Assembly (NCBI RefSeq): GCF_018398335.1
Contig: NZ_JAHBRX010000001.1
Coordinates: forward strand, 1,550,001-1,614,000
Reading direction: 5' to 3'
Origin: Chelatococcus sp. HY11
Lineage (GTDB): Bacteria; Pseudomonadota; Alphaproteobacteria; Rhizobiales; Beijerinckiaceae
DNA: 64,000 nt
The notes under the pieces: model-generated
Told to the model about the DNA's origin: nothing
What the model saw: the letters and a program-made list of their open reading frames with translations, nothing else
The model's database searches: none
Program-made: the position numbers and the translations under genes
In this document: in pieces, positions 17,831-26,769 of the stretch
How the letters are laid out: each line of letters begins with the position of its first letter
Position numbering within the stretch: position 1 is the stretch's first letter

Positions 17831-19603
17831 ATGACAGGAACAGCAAGTCTGGCGCCAGCCATAGCGCGGCGGGGGAAGACGCTAAACAGCGACCACCTCG
17901 CGGCGACTGTTGCCCTCCTGGCCGGCTTCTCAAGTCTGGTGTTCGTCACGCTGGCGCAGCCAGCCAAGGCCGACATCCTAGGCAGCCATGGACGTGGCCA
18001 GCTCATGGCGCAGGCGAGCGGGCGCTATCCGAGCGAAACGTCCCCACGCTACGATCAGCGGCCAGAGCGTATGCCGCGTGGCGGCTATGATACGCGGCGG
18101 CGCCCGCGCGACCCCGGTTACCCCGGCCGGCCGGAGCGCCCCTGGCGCCCGCCCGGTTACGGCGGTCCGCCGCTCTATGGCGGCCCTATCGTGCCTCCGT
18201 TCGTTCGCCCTGCCCCGCCGCCGGTCTACGTCGACGACGGCGGATACGAGGCTGAACCGCGTCCGCGTCGTCCCCGCGCGGTCCAACCGGCAAAACAGCC
18301 CCCGAAAAAGACGGTCAAACAGCCGCCGGCGAAGAAGCCACCCGCGGGCGCCCCCGCCCGTACGACGCCGCCGGCCTCCCCGCCCGCGTCAGTCGCCAGC
18401 GACCAATTCGTCGCCGATGAGGTTCTCTTCGAGCTGAGCGCCGACGCTGCTACAGCCGACGCCGACGCGGTCGCACAGCGCTTCAATCTGACCGTTCTGG
18501 AACGCCGGCCGATCGATCTCTTAGGGATCACCATCATCCGCGCGCGGCTGCCACGCGGCCAGAATGTCCCCGCCGTCGTGCGTGCGCTCACTGCTGACCA
18601 GCGCGTGGCAAGCGCCCAACCCAACCATATCTTCCGCCTGCAGGAAGATAGCGTTCTGGCGGCGGAGCAGCCCGCGCCGCCGACGGCCGCAGCGAGCACG
18701 GCCACCGCGGCACCAGCCGTCACGGGTTCTGCCGATCTCGCAAGCGTGCAGTATGCGCTGGAAGCTATGAATCTGCGTCCCGCACAGTCCATCGCGCGTG
18801 GCAAGGGCGTCACCGTGGCGGTCATTGATTCGGCGATCGACGGCGCCCATCCGGAGCTCTCCGGCAGCCTTGTACCTCAGTCGAGTGCGCGAAAACCTTC
18901 TCCCCATGGAACGGGCATCGCCGGGATCATCGCCGCCCGTGCGCGCATGATCGGCGCCGCCCCTGCCGTGCGCATTCTCGGCATCGACGCCTTCAGCGAG
19001 ACCGGCGACAGCGCGAGCGGCACGAGCCTCGATGTCGTGAGTGGGCTCGACACGGCGGTCAAGCATGGCGCCGACATCGCCAATCTCAGCTTCGCCGGAC
19101 CCCGTGACGGGCTTCTCTCCCGAGCGCTCAGGGCAAGCAGCCAGCGCGGCCTGTTGCTCATCGCGGCGGCGGGTAATGGCGGAGCCAAAGCGCCGCCCGT
19201 CTTCCCGGCGGCCCATCCCGACGTCATCGCCGTCACCGCCGTCGATGTCGAGACACGCATCTACGAGAAGGCGGCGGCGGGGCCGCATGTGGCGGCAGCG
19301 GCGCCAGGCGTCGATATTCTCGTTCCCATTCCCGGCGGCGCCTATGAGCAATCGTCAGGCACCTCGTTCGCGGCCGCGTATGTCAGCGGAACTGCGGCCC
19401 TCTTGCGGGAGACGCGTACCGAACTGAGGGGGGAGGAGTTACGCGCGACGCTCAGCGCGACAGCGCGCGATCTCGGCCCCAAGGGGCACGACAACACGTT
19501 CGGAGCCGGTCTCATCGATGCCGCCGCGGCGCTGTCACGGATCGTGCAGCCGGCCGAGACGGCCAAGCCCAAGTCTGCGCCGACGCTCACCGCTACGCCC
19601 TGA
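17831..19603 (+). CDS. S8 family serine protease (subtilase), exported
   Basis: 590 residues, 39 bases after the anti-sigma gene, with AAGGAGG before the ATG. Residues 1-53 carry a signal sequence or anchor (HLAATVALLAGFSSLVFV, then AKA). A Pro/Arg-rich segment (about 65-195) precedes an inhibitor-like pro-domain (about 196-275). The catalytic triad is Asp in VAVIDSAIDGAHPE (about 333), His in PHGTGIAG (about 359) and Ser in SSGTSFAAAYVSG (about 512), the subtilisin order. Its place in an ECF operon suggests regulated proteolysis at the cell envelope; direct cleavage of the anti-sigma is only a hypothesis. Confidence 0.92.
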   Translation: MTGTASLAPAIARRGKTLNSDHLAATVALLAGFSSLVFVTLAQPAKADILGSHGRGQLMAQASGRYPSETSPRYDQRPERMPRGGYDTRRRPRDPGYPGRPERPWRPPGYGGPPLYGGPIVPPFVRPAPPPVYVDDGGYEAEPRPRRPRAVQPAKQPPKKTVKQPPAKKPPAGAPARTTPPASPPASVASDQFVADEVLFELSADAATADADAVAQRFNLTVLERRPIDLLGITIIRARLPRGQNVPAVVRALTADQRVASAQPNHIFRLQEDSVLAAEQPAPPTAAASTATAAPAVTGSADLASVQYALEAMNLRPAQSIARGKGVTVAVIDSAIDGAHPELSGSLVPQSSARKPSPHGTGIAGIIAARARMIGAAPAVRILGIDAFSETGDSASGTSLDVVSGLDTAVKHGADIANLSFAGPRDGLLSRALRASSQRGLLLIAAAGNGGAKAPPVFPAAHPDVIAVTAVDVETRIYEKAAAGPHVAAAAPGVDILVPIPGGAYEQSSGTSFAAAYVSGTAALLRETRTELRGEELRATLSATARDLGPKGHDNTFGAGLIDAAAALSRIVQPAETAKPKSAPTLTATP

Positions 19604-19853
19604 GGTTAACGTGGCTGAGGCGACGTTGACCACGATGAGCAAGACGATCGGGAGGATACAATTTTGCCGTTGAAATCCCGCAACTGATACCGCATGACAT
19701 TCATGTGACAGTCGCAATGGTGCTCTGGCGAACGGGGACGAGCCTGTTTCTGAAAGCGCGCGCGGCACGACTGAATCTGAATATTCGCGCCTCTGGATAT
19801 TCATGCGTGCCATCTAGGGAACTAATATCGCCATTCATGTCGCGAGTTCGGGA

Positions 19854-20693
19854 ATGGAAGACCTTCATTATCGCGAATACAAAATACTTCTGCGGCCGGA
19901 GCGTTTCTTCAATCCTCAACAGTTCGAGGTTTTCTGGAAGAAAATCTGCGCCATCGCCGCCAAGCATAAGGTCAATGTCGAGACCAACAAGAACGCTTTC
20001 CAGCGTCAGGTTCGGGAAGTCCTGTTCTACGATACGAACGACCATGCGCTGTACAAGAACGCGTTCATTCTGCGTCGCCGCACCTTCTATACCGATGGCT
20101 GGCCAGACCCCGCGCATGAACTGACGTTCAAATATCGCCACCCCAATCTTGACAGCGCGGCGGCCATCGATATGACGCCGCATCTGCAATGCAGCGCCGC
20201 CATCAAGTTCAAGGAGGAGATTCTTCCGCTCAAGGACAGCCTCGGGGGAATGCGCAGCCTTTATTCGCATAATTGCGTGCTGATAAGCCCCGGCCTCGAG
20301 CTGAATCAGGGCATAGAGCATATCGCGAATGTGTTTCCCGCGCTTGGCCAGCTTCGCAGCGGAGCCGGCGCATCCAAGATCAAGCTTGTCAATAATCTCT
20401 CGGTCGAGGAAGTGCAGGTGAATGTGGGCACGTTCTCCTTCGGCCGCGACCTCGACGCGAAGGCGACAATCGCGGTATGGCGCAACCGCGCGAGCGAAAC
20501 ACCGCTCATCGGGGAATTTGCGTTCCAGACCAAGTTCAGTCGGTACGACGATCTGCATGCCAAGGCTAAGAAGCGCTCCGAGGACTTCTTCTTGGACGTA
20601 CAGACGCAGGAGCCGGAGTGGGTCGCCCTGGGAACGACCAAGACCGCACTCGTCTACGGCCTCGGCAAAGCCGTGACGGTCGGCCACGAATGA
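19854..20693 (+). CDS. Conserved protein of unknown function, possible CYTH/VTC-like fold
   Basis: 279 residues, no signal peptide or membrane helix. The beginning (LHYREYKILLRPERF) and later charged strands (FILRRRTFYTD, HELTFKYRHPN, AAIKFKEEI, LIGEFAFQTKF) alternate charged and hydrophobic residues, as in the tunnel of triphosphate tunnel metalloenzymes; the classic ExExK is reduced to REYK, so any enzyme activity is doubtful. I know of no assigned function. Its stop overlaps the start of the chromate transporter half gene (ATGA), so it is probably co-transcribed with it. Start at 19854 has only a weak ribosome site. Confidence 0.6.
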   Translation: MEDLHYREYKILLRPERFFNPQQFEVFWKKICAIAAKHKVNVETNKNAFQRQVREVLFYDTNDHALYKNAFILRRRTFYTDGWPDPAHELTFKYRHPNLDSAAAIDMTPHLQCSAAIKFKEEILPLKDSLGGMRSLYSHNCVLISPGLELNQGIEHIANVFPALGQLRSGAGASKIKLVNNLSVEEVQVNVGTFSFGRDLDAKATIAVWRNRASETPLIGEFAFQTKFSRYDDLHAKAKKRSEDFFLDVQTQEPEWVALGTTKTALVYGLGKAVTVGHE

Positions 20694-21343
20694 TCGCCCC
20701 GGCATCCACCGACACCGGCCAGCCGGCGCGCGTCGGGCTGGCCGAAATCTTTCTGACGTTTCTGGTCATCGGCGCCACAAGCTTTGGCGGCGGGGTCGTC
20801 GCCTATCTGCGCAACAGTCTCGTCTTGCAGAAAGGATGGCTGGATGAGGAGCGCTTCCTGTCAGCGCTTGAAATCGCCCAGACGCTTCCGGGGCTCAACG
20901 CCACGAACATGAGCGTCATTGTTGGCGACCGGCTGCGCGGGCCGATCGGCGCTTTCATCGCTTTCCTCGGCATGACGCTTCCCGGTGCGACACTCGTGAT
21001 GGTGCTCGGCGTTCTCTATGCCGCGCATTCCCACAATCCAGCCGTCAATGCGGCGCTCGTCGGCGTCGGCGCCGCCTCCGTCGGCATGCTGTCGGCGGTC
21101 ACCTTGCAAATCGGCCGGAAACAGTTCGGCTCGCTGATCGACATCGCGATCATTGTCGCGACGATCATCCTGGTGAGCTACTTCCGCGTTTCATTGCTTG
21201 TCGTGCTATTCACGGTGGGACCTGTCGCCGTCTTTCTCTATCGGCCAAAGGCGCCGACGCGATCGGCGACCGCGGACTCATCGGGTGACGCTGCGCCCAG
21301 CGCCATAGCGCGTGAAGCCTCGAGGGCCCGTGGGCATGAGTGA
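20690..21343 (+). CDS. chrA: Chromate transporter family protein, N-terminal-type half
   Basis: 217 residues; ATG at 20690 overlaps the upstream stop. A CHR domain with the signatures FGGGVVAYLRNSLV, WLDEERFLSALEIAQTLPG and LPGATLVMVLG and about five or six hydrophobic segments marks one half of a ChrA-type transporter. Short-chain ChrA proteins work as pairs encoded by adjacent genes; the second half follows with an eight-base overlap. The family exports chromate at the inner membrane, but many members have no proven substrate. The last 30 residues are a polar tail. Confidence 0.9.
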   Translation: MIAPASTDTGQPARVGLAEIFLTFLVIGATSFGGGVVAYLRNSLVLQKGWLDEERFLSALEIAQTLPGLNATNMSVIVGDRLRGPIGAFIAFLGMTLPGATLVMVLGVLYAAHSHNPAVNAALVGVGAASVGMLSAVTLQIGRKQFGSLIDIAIIVATIILVSYFRVSLLVVLFTVGPVAVFLYRPKAPTRSATADSSGDAAPSAIAREASRARGHE

Positions 21344-21863
21344 TTCAAATCTCAGCGTCTTCGGCGTTTTCTCGCTTCTGTCGGTGCTCGCCGTCGGCGG
21401 AGGAACAGCCGTTCTGCCAGAGATGAAGGAACTCGTCGTCAACAGCCATCAGTGGCTTAACGACGACCAGTTTCGCGACATATACGGCCTCGGCCAGGTC
21501 GCACCCGGACCCAATATGCTGATGGTGCTGGTGATCGGTTACCACGTCTCCGGCTATCTCGGGGCGCTGCTTGCGTTCACCGGATTTTTCCTGCCCGCGA
21601 GCCTCATCTCCCTTGGCGCATCGCGAGTCTGGGACCACTTCGAGGGCTCGCCCTGGCGGGAATCCCTGCAGAAGGGCCTGGCCCCGCTCGTCGTGGGCCT
21701 GATGGCGGCCGGCGCGATCGCCATCGCGCGCACTGCGATCGAGGGAGCCGCGACGATCGCCATGGCGATCGCCGTCTTTCTCGGCGTCTATTTCGTCAAG
21801 CGCGTGAACCCCGCCCTTTTCATTCTGGCGGGCGGGGTCATCGGCTTTCTCGCACTTCAATAG
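21336..21863 (+). CDS. chrA: Chromate transporter family protein, second half
   Basis: 175 residues from the ATG at 21336. Second CHR domain: AVGGGTAVLPEMKELVV, FRDIYGLGQVAPGPNML and LPASLISLGASRVW, with five to six hydrophobic helices. It pairs with the preceding short-chain ChrA, probably in opposite membrane orientation. It converges with the aldo/keto reductase gene; the 26-base gap contains a weak GGGCG/CGCCT hairpin that may end both transcripts. Confidence 0.9.
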   Translation: MSDSNLSVFGVFSLLSVLAVGGGTAVLPEMKELVVNSHQWLNDDQFRDIYGLGQVAPGPNMLMVLVIGYHVSGYLGALLAFTGFFLPASLISLGASRVWDHFEGSPWRESLQKGLAPLVVGLMAAGAIAIARTAIEGAATIAMAIAVFLGVYFVKRVNPALFILAGGVIGFLALQ

Positions 21864-21889
21864 GGCGTGACGCCTATAAGGTGCGACGA

Positions 21890-22930
21890 CTATCCGCGGC
21901 GGGGCGACGGCTGGGTCCGGTTGGCGCCCTGCCGCGTCAGCATCCAGCCGGGGTATTCCGGTGACAGAGCGCTAACCGCATCAAGCGCGGCCAAATCGTC
22001 AGCCGAGAGCTCAACCTCGGTGGCGCCGATATTCTCCGTGAGCTGAGAAACACGTTTCGCGCCGACAATGACGCTCGTGACGACGGGCTGATGCAGCAGC
22101 CAGGCCAGCGCGACCTGCGCGATGGTCGCGCCACGTGCCTCGGCGATCGGTCGTATAGCCTCGATGATCGCATCACCCCGATCGCGCGCGACAGGCGGGA
22201 AATCGAAACTGGCGCGACGGCCCTCGCCCGCACCGGCGCCATTACCGGCATATTTGCCAGACAGGAGGCCACCGGCAAGTGGGCTCCACACCATCAGACC
22301 TACCTTCTCCGAGGTCAGCATCGGGACGATCTCACGTTCGAGATCACGACCCGCGAGGGTGTAATAGGACTGCAGCGAGCGGATCGGCGAAAGGTGGCGA
22401 CGCTCCGCTATGCCCAGCGCCTTGGCCACATGCCAGGCCGCCCAGTTCGACACGCCGATGTAGCGGACATGCCCATGACGAACTAGGATATCGAGCGCCT
22501 CCAGCGTCTCCTCCATCGGCGTCACAGTGTCGAAGCCGTGGATCTGATAGAGATCGATATGGTCGAGTTGGAGACGCTTCAGGCTCGCCTTGACCTGGTC
22601 GAGAAGATGGACGCGCGTCGCGCCGGAGCCGTTGGGACCTTCACCGACACGACCGAAAGCCTTGGTCGCGATCACCACCTGGTCGCGTGCGACACCAAGA
22701 TTGCGTAACGCCTGGCCGGTGATCTGCTCGGACATTCCGGCGGAGTAGACATTCGCCGTATCGATGAAGTTGACGCCGGCGTCGAGCGCGGTGCGGACCA
22801 GTTCGTCGGCCTCGGTCTGCTGGAGGCCGCCCATATTCTGCCAGATGCCTTCGCTACCGCCGAAGGTCATGGTGCCAAGGCACAATTCCGAGACAAAAAG
22901 GCCGGTTTGGCCAAGAGTGTTGTAACGCAT
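21890..22930 (-). CDS. Aldo/keto reductase
   Basis: 346 residues from the ATG at 22930 (AAGGGA upstream; a frame extension to 23041 is not needed). (beta/alpha)8 aldo/keto reductase with catalytic Asp-Tyr in FIDTANVYSAG, Lys in VVIATKAFG, His in LDHIDLYQIHGFD, and the NADPH-binding stretch VIVGAKRVSQL near the C-terminus. It resembles the YghZ/YajO-type group that reduces aldehydes with NADPH. Substrate not predictable. Single gene, convergent with chrA, upstream neighbour is a VOC protein 172 bases away on the same strand. Confidence 0.94.
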   Translation of the reverse strand: MRYNTLGQTGLFVSELCLGTMTFGGSEGIWQNMGGLQQTEADELVRTALDAGVNFIDTANVYSAGMSEQITGQALRNLGVARDQVVIATKAFGRVGEGPNGSGATRVHLLDQVKASLKRLQLDHIDLYQIHGFDTVTPMEETLEALDILVRHGHVRYIGVSNWAAWHVAKALGIAERRHLSPIRSLQSYYTLAGRDLEREIVPMLTSEKVGLMVWSPLAGGLLSGKYAGNGAGAGEGRRASFDFPPVARDRGDAIIEAIRPIAEARGATIAQVALAWLLHQPVVTSVIVGAKRVSQLTENIGATEVELSADDLAALDAVSALSPEYPGWMLTRQGANRTQPSPRRG

Positions 22931-23101
22931 TGCTGGAATCCCTTGAGATAAAGCGGGCCCCGACACGGAAAGCGCGAACGGGCAAAACAACAGTGATGGA
23001 ACCGATAAGGATGATTGTGCCGCGATCAGGACGCGATACATTTTGAGGAGACAGGCACAGCGTTATCGTGTCCGAGGCTGGTAGAACGACGAAGCAGCTT
23101 G

Positions 23102-23509
23102 TCAGTCGTCCCAGGACACAACGACCGATGGGGCAGATCTCTCCGCCGGGCCGTGAAAGACAGCTTCGATATTATTTCCGTCCGGATCGAGCAGGAAGGC
23201 GCCATAGTAGCCCGGATGATAATCACGCAGGCCCGGCGGCCCGTTGTCCCGCCCACCAGCGCCGAGACCCGCCTGGTAGAAGCGATCGACCATCGCACGA
23301 TCCGTCGCCTGGAAGGCGAAATGGACATGGCTTATCTGCTCGGACGTTCCCTCATCGACCCATAGCTCGTCCGCGAAGAAATAGCCGTCGCCATCGACGA
23401 TAGGAACGCCGACCGCTTCAAGGACGGCACCGTAGAAGCGCCTGGAGGCACCGAGATTCTGAACCTTGAGATGGAGATGATCGATCAGGCGGCCGCGGTG
23501 CAATTGCAT
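23102..23509 (-). CDS. VOC (glyoxalase/dioxygenase superfamily) protein
   Basis: 135 residues, GGGAG nine bases before the ATG. Two beta-alpha-beta-beta-beta units: IDHLHLKVQNLGASRRFYGAV opens the first, HVHFAFQATDRAMVDRFY the second, ending in YYGAFLLDPDGNNIEAVFH. Metal-site candidates are His in the first strand, His in HVHFAF and Glu in NIEAV. Members range from glyoxalase I to antibiotic-resistance proteins; the exact role is unknown. Confidence 0.88.
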   Translation of the reverse strand: MQLHRGRLIDHLHLKVQNLGASRRFYGAVLEAVGVPIVDGDGYFFADELWVDEGTSEQISHVHFAFQATDRAMVDRFYQAGLGAGGRDNGPPGLRDYHPGYYGAFLLDPDGNNIEAVFHGPAERSAPSVVVSWDD

Positions 23510-23645
23510 AGGCAGGATCTCCCTATCGGTTGACCGATCTTGCGCCTATGTCGTGACGGTGGGCCCGACCTGCAAGGGTCGGACGACGGACTTTCTCCTC
23601 TCCTCGCTTGCTTACAGAAGCACAAGTACCCCCTGCCCCGGCCGC

Positions 23646-24569
23646 CTACTCGCTTTTTGGCAAGGCCGTGGCCCGCAACCTGCGCAAAGCCTGCCATGGC
23701 CGCCCGTCGATCGCCGCGAGGCCAAGTCCGATCAGGACTATGCCCATCACATGCTTGGGTAGCAGGGTTTCGTCGAGAAACAGAATGCCGAGCAGGATCG
23801 CGCTCACGGGGATGATGAACGTCACCAGAAGCAGGTTCGTCGCCCCGGCCGTCGCGAGAATACGGAAGAACAAAATATAGCCGAAAGCGGTCGAGATCGC
23901 GGCGACGCCAATGAGGGCCCCGATCGCCGCGAGGCTGGGCATCGGGAGTGTCCACGGCCGATCGATGGCAAGCATCAACGGGAAGAGCAGAATGCTGGAG
24001 GCGATGACCTGCCCCGCCGCCGTCGCCATGGGCGTGACGCCCATCCGGTGGAAGCGGCGCCCGTAAATGCCGGCCAGCGCATAGGACAGCGCGCCAGCCA
24101 GGCACATCAACTGCGCCGTGACATGAACACCGAGCTCCTCGACCGCGTCGAACCCGATCATCACGGCCACACCGGCGAAGCCGATGAGGACCCCGGCGAG
24201 CCGGCCACCGCTCATCTTCTCGTCGTTGGTCAGCAGGTGGGCGAAGATCACGGTGAAAAGCGGGGCCGAGGCGTTCAGGATGGAGGCGACACCCGACGCG
24301 ATATACTGCTGGCCCCATACGATCAGCGTGAAAGGTATGGCGTTGTTGAGCAACCCCATCCCGAAGAAAGCGGCCCAGACGCGCCGATCCCTCGGCATCC
24401 GTGCTCCGGTCAGCTTCAGGATGATGAGCAGCATGACGGCGCCCAAAGCCACGCGGGACACCACGACGGTGAACACCGGCAGCTCACGAATGGCGACGCC
24501 GTTGAAGAAGAACGAACCACCCCAGACCGCTGCCAGAGCAAGGAGCATTCCCCATTCCAGCGCTGTCAT
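23646..24569 (-). CDS. EamA/DMT-family transporter
   Basis: 307 residues from the ATG at 24569 (longer in-frame start at 24617 is a TTG). About ten hydrophobic helices in two EamA repeats; the first begins LEWGMLLALAAVWGGSFFFNGVAI, the second near VTAQLMCLAGALSYA. Typical tail IVLIGLGLAAIDGR. Inner-membrane drug/metabolite exporter family (RhaT/YdcZ relatives); substrate unknown, often amino acids or toxic metabolites. No operon partner. Confidence 0.9.
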   Translation of the reverse strand: MTALEWGMLLALAAVWGGSFFFNGVAIRELPVFTVVVSRVALGAVMLLIILKLTGARMPRDRRVWAAFFGMGLLNNAIPFTLIVWGQQYIASGVASILNASAPLFTVIFAHLLTNDEKMSGGRLAGVLIGFAGVAVMIGFDAVEELGVHVTAQLMCLAGALSYALAGIYGRRFHRMGVTPMATAAGQVIASSILLFPLMLAIDRPWTLPMPSLAAIGALIGVAAISTAFGYILFFRILATAGATNLLLVTFIIPVSAILLGILFLDETLLPKHVMGIVLIGLGLAAIDGRPWQALRRLRATALPKSE

Positions 24570-25010
24570 CGGCCGGTTTCTCGAGGGGCGTTGAGACACC
24601 ACATTTCTCCATGCCAAGATCCAGCCAATGTTCAGGCGGCGAACATGGATGCACCAGAGCCTTCACCGCACGCTATCCGATTCTTGCGCCGGAACCGCTC
24701 CTTGTGCCGGAACCTGTGCAAATCTTAGCCAACCGGCGCCACTCTCGGGCAAAACAAGGTGTCGACCGGATGCCCCGCGCCGGGAAGTGACTTAAGTCCG
24801 CGGCTCCCTCCCTGGGAGAACGACGCCACGCCTTGACCATGGTCTCACGGTAACGTTCGTGCTGGTGTATCCCGATTGGGTTTCACCATCGCCGCCGGGT
24901 CCGGGAAAGCTCCGATCCCCTGCGGAGACGCAATGTGGTGCTTGCATGCGCAGGCCATTCCGGGGACAATTCCTTCTTGATTCAATGAGCTAGGATTCTT
25001 CACTCAGCAG
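24570..25010. other. Gene-free interval with C-rich-loop hairpins
   Basis: No protein gene is supportable. On the plus strand there are CTCCC-TCCCT-GGGAG (24804-24818) and CTCCG...CGGAG (24910-24926) hairpins with C-rich loops, plus short palindromes CTTAAG and GACCATGGTC. The interval contains the divergent promoters of the EamA and NUDIX genes. A small RNA with anti-SD-like loops is possible but there is no clear terminator. Confidence 0.3.
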
Positions 25011-25481
25011 ATGAAGTCGACACGCCGCAGAGCTGCTAGAAATGGGGAACCCCTGCGTCAGGTGGCGGCTTTGCCGTTTCGTCTGACGGAAGGCGGCGAA
25101 ATCGAGGTCCTGGTCCTGACATCACGCGAAACGCGTCGTTTCATTTTGCCCAAGGGCTGGATCGGACGCCGGCACAAGGCTTGGAGATCAGCCGCCCAGG
25201 AAGCTCGGGAAGAGGCAGGCGTGATCGGAAAAGTGAAGCGCAAGCCGATCGGAAGCTACATTTATTGGAAGCGCCTATCGGATCACTTCGCGCTCGTCGA
25301 GGTCGATGTCTACCCGCTGAAGGTCCAGAAGCACCTCAAACGCTGGCCGGAGCGACGCCAGCGCGTTCGCCGATGGCTTCCCATCGGTGATGCAGCCCTT
25401 CTCATTGATGAGCCACAGCTGCACCGCCTTATCGAGACATTTGGCGACGGCGGCACAGCGACGACCACCAAGGATAACTAG
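25011..25481 (+). CDS. NUDIX hydrolase
   Basis: 156 residues. The Nudix box runs over about residues 47-69, seen as LPKGWIGRRHKAW followed by AQEAREEAGV; the RExxEExG core is intact, while the early glutamate of the box is replaced (K in HKAW). The GWIGRRHK form and the following KPIGSYIYWKR resemble the diphosphoinositol-polyphosphate / diadenosine-polyphosphate phosphohydrolase-like group of Rhizobiales. The family hydrolyses nucleoside diphosphates linked to another moiety. Basic N-terminus (KSTRRRAARN); no obvious ribosome site before the ATG. Confidence 0.9.
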   Translation: MKSTRRRAARNGEPLRQVAALPFRLTEGGEIEVLVLTSRETRRFILPKGWIGRRHKAWRSAAQEAREEAGVIGKVKRKPIGSYIYWKRLSDHFALVEVDVYPLKVQKHLKRWPERRQRVRRWLPIGDAALLIDEPQLHRLIETFGDGGTATTTKDN

Positions 25482-25912
25482 GCCGCCCTAGCTGCGTGAT
25501 GACGGTCGACTGATCCACAGGGACGGCAGGCTCGTAGACAAGGCTGACATGGCCGTAGTCATGAAAGCAGGTTTACGGCGAAATGCCGCGACAGGCGTTG
25601 CACATGGTCTCGCGGCGAATGACCTCATGGGCTCATGCTGCGTCATAAAAGGTCAGATCGGATACCTCATCGATCCGTCCGATAATGTCCTGCGAGTTCG
25701 CAATTCACCTATTCCGACTTCGTTTCCCGCAGAGAAACGCCGCCGCATTGTGTCTAAATTCGCGGCGTTTCCGAGACATGCACCCGATACACTGGAGGTG
25801 AACGTCATGCTGCAGGAGCAGAAGGTCGCATCACGGCGGCCAGCCGATCTTGTCGATCCGTTTGATGCCGTCGGCGTTCCTATGATCACGTTGTCCTAGT
25901 GGATCGAAGATC
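25482..25912 (+). other. Interval with a doubtful 116-codon ORF (25549-25899)
   Basis: An open frame at 25549-25899 ends just before the response regulator. It begins MAVVMKAGLRRN and has no recognisable domain, signal peptide or membrane segment; its start lacks a convincing ribosome site. It could be a small unknown protein or chance. The regulator's promoter must lie within or before it. I do not claim a gene. Confidence 0.25.
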
Positions 25913-26695
25913 GTGGCCGATATCATTGTTGTGGACGACGACCCCTCACTCCGGGCCATGCTGGAAGATGGCCTTTCGCTCGCGGGCCATACCATTCGCA
26001 CCGCGGGAGACGCTCCCGCGCTCGAAAAACTTCTCGCCAGGCCCGCTCCGGAACTGGTCGTTCTGGATGTCGGCTTGCCGGGGGAAGACGGCTTCAGCAT
26101 CGCCCGACGGCTAAGGCTTTCCCATGGCTTTGGCATCATCATGCTGACTGGAGCCGATGATCTGATCGACAAAATCACAGGATTGGAGGCCGGGGCTGAT
26201 GATTACATGACGAAGCCGTTCTCGCTGCGCGAGCTCTCTGCAAGAATGGATGCGGTGCTGCGGCGTCGGCGCGTTCTCGACGCCGAAATACTACCGTTCG
26301 GGGTGTTTTCTCTCGATCTCAAGAACTGGAGACTGCTCGATGCCAATGGGATCGAGCTTCCCCTGTTCCCCACCGAAATCGACCTCATCGCGGCCTTCGC
26401 CATGAACGTCGGGCGGATGCTCAGCCGCGATGAAATCCTGCGGCTGGCACCTGCCCACGGAGAAGATCCGATGGATCGAAGCATCGACACGCGAATAACG
26501 AGATTGCGGCGCAAGCTTAAAAGCGCGAACCATGACTGCGATCTCATCCAGACGTCGCGCGGCAAAGGCTACATGTATCGCGGTCCCAGCCGGGCGATAC
26601 AGCTCACGGCCACCACGCAACGCGCGGTTCCGCGTCAGCCTCCCTCCCTCTCCCAATCCTTGCGGGAAGCAGCGGGAAACTCGCTTACAATATAG
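25913..26695 (+). CDS. OmpR/PhoB-family response regulator, orphan
   Basis: 260 residues from a GTG start. Receiver domain (1-118): acidic pocket VVDDD, phospho-acceptor D52 in LVVLDVGLPG, switch Thr in MLTGADD and Lys in MTKPF. C-terminal winged helix (about 130-232: LPLFPTEIDLIAAF, DTRITRLRRKLK, RGKGYMY). A 28-residue polar tail follows. DNA-binding two-component regulator; no histidine kinase is next to it, so its partner is elsewhere. It converges with the GntR gene. Confidence 0.94.
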   Translation: MADIIVVDDDPSLRAMLEDGLSLAGHTIRTAGDAPALEKLLARPAPELVVLDVGLPGEDGFSIARRLRLSHGFGIIMLTGADDLIDKITGLEAGADDYMTKPFSLRELSARMDAVLRRRRVLDAEILPFGVFSLDLKNWRLLDANGIELPLFPTEIDLIAAFAMNVGRMLSRDEILRLAPAHGEDPMDRSIDTRITRLRRKLKSANHDCDLIQTSRGKGYMYRGPSRAIQLTATTQRAVPRQPPSLSQSLREAAGNSLTI

Positions 26696-26769
26696 CCCGA
26701 AAGTGGGGCGACGAGAACGCAGGCCGGCATTTGCGACCGCGTTTAACACCGCTGTCGCTCAGCACCCCA

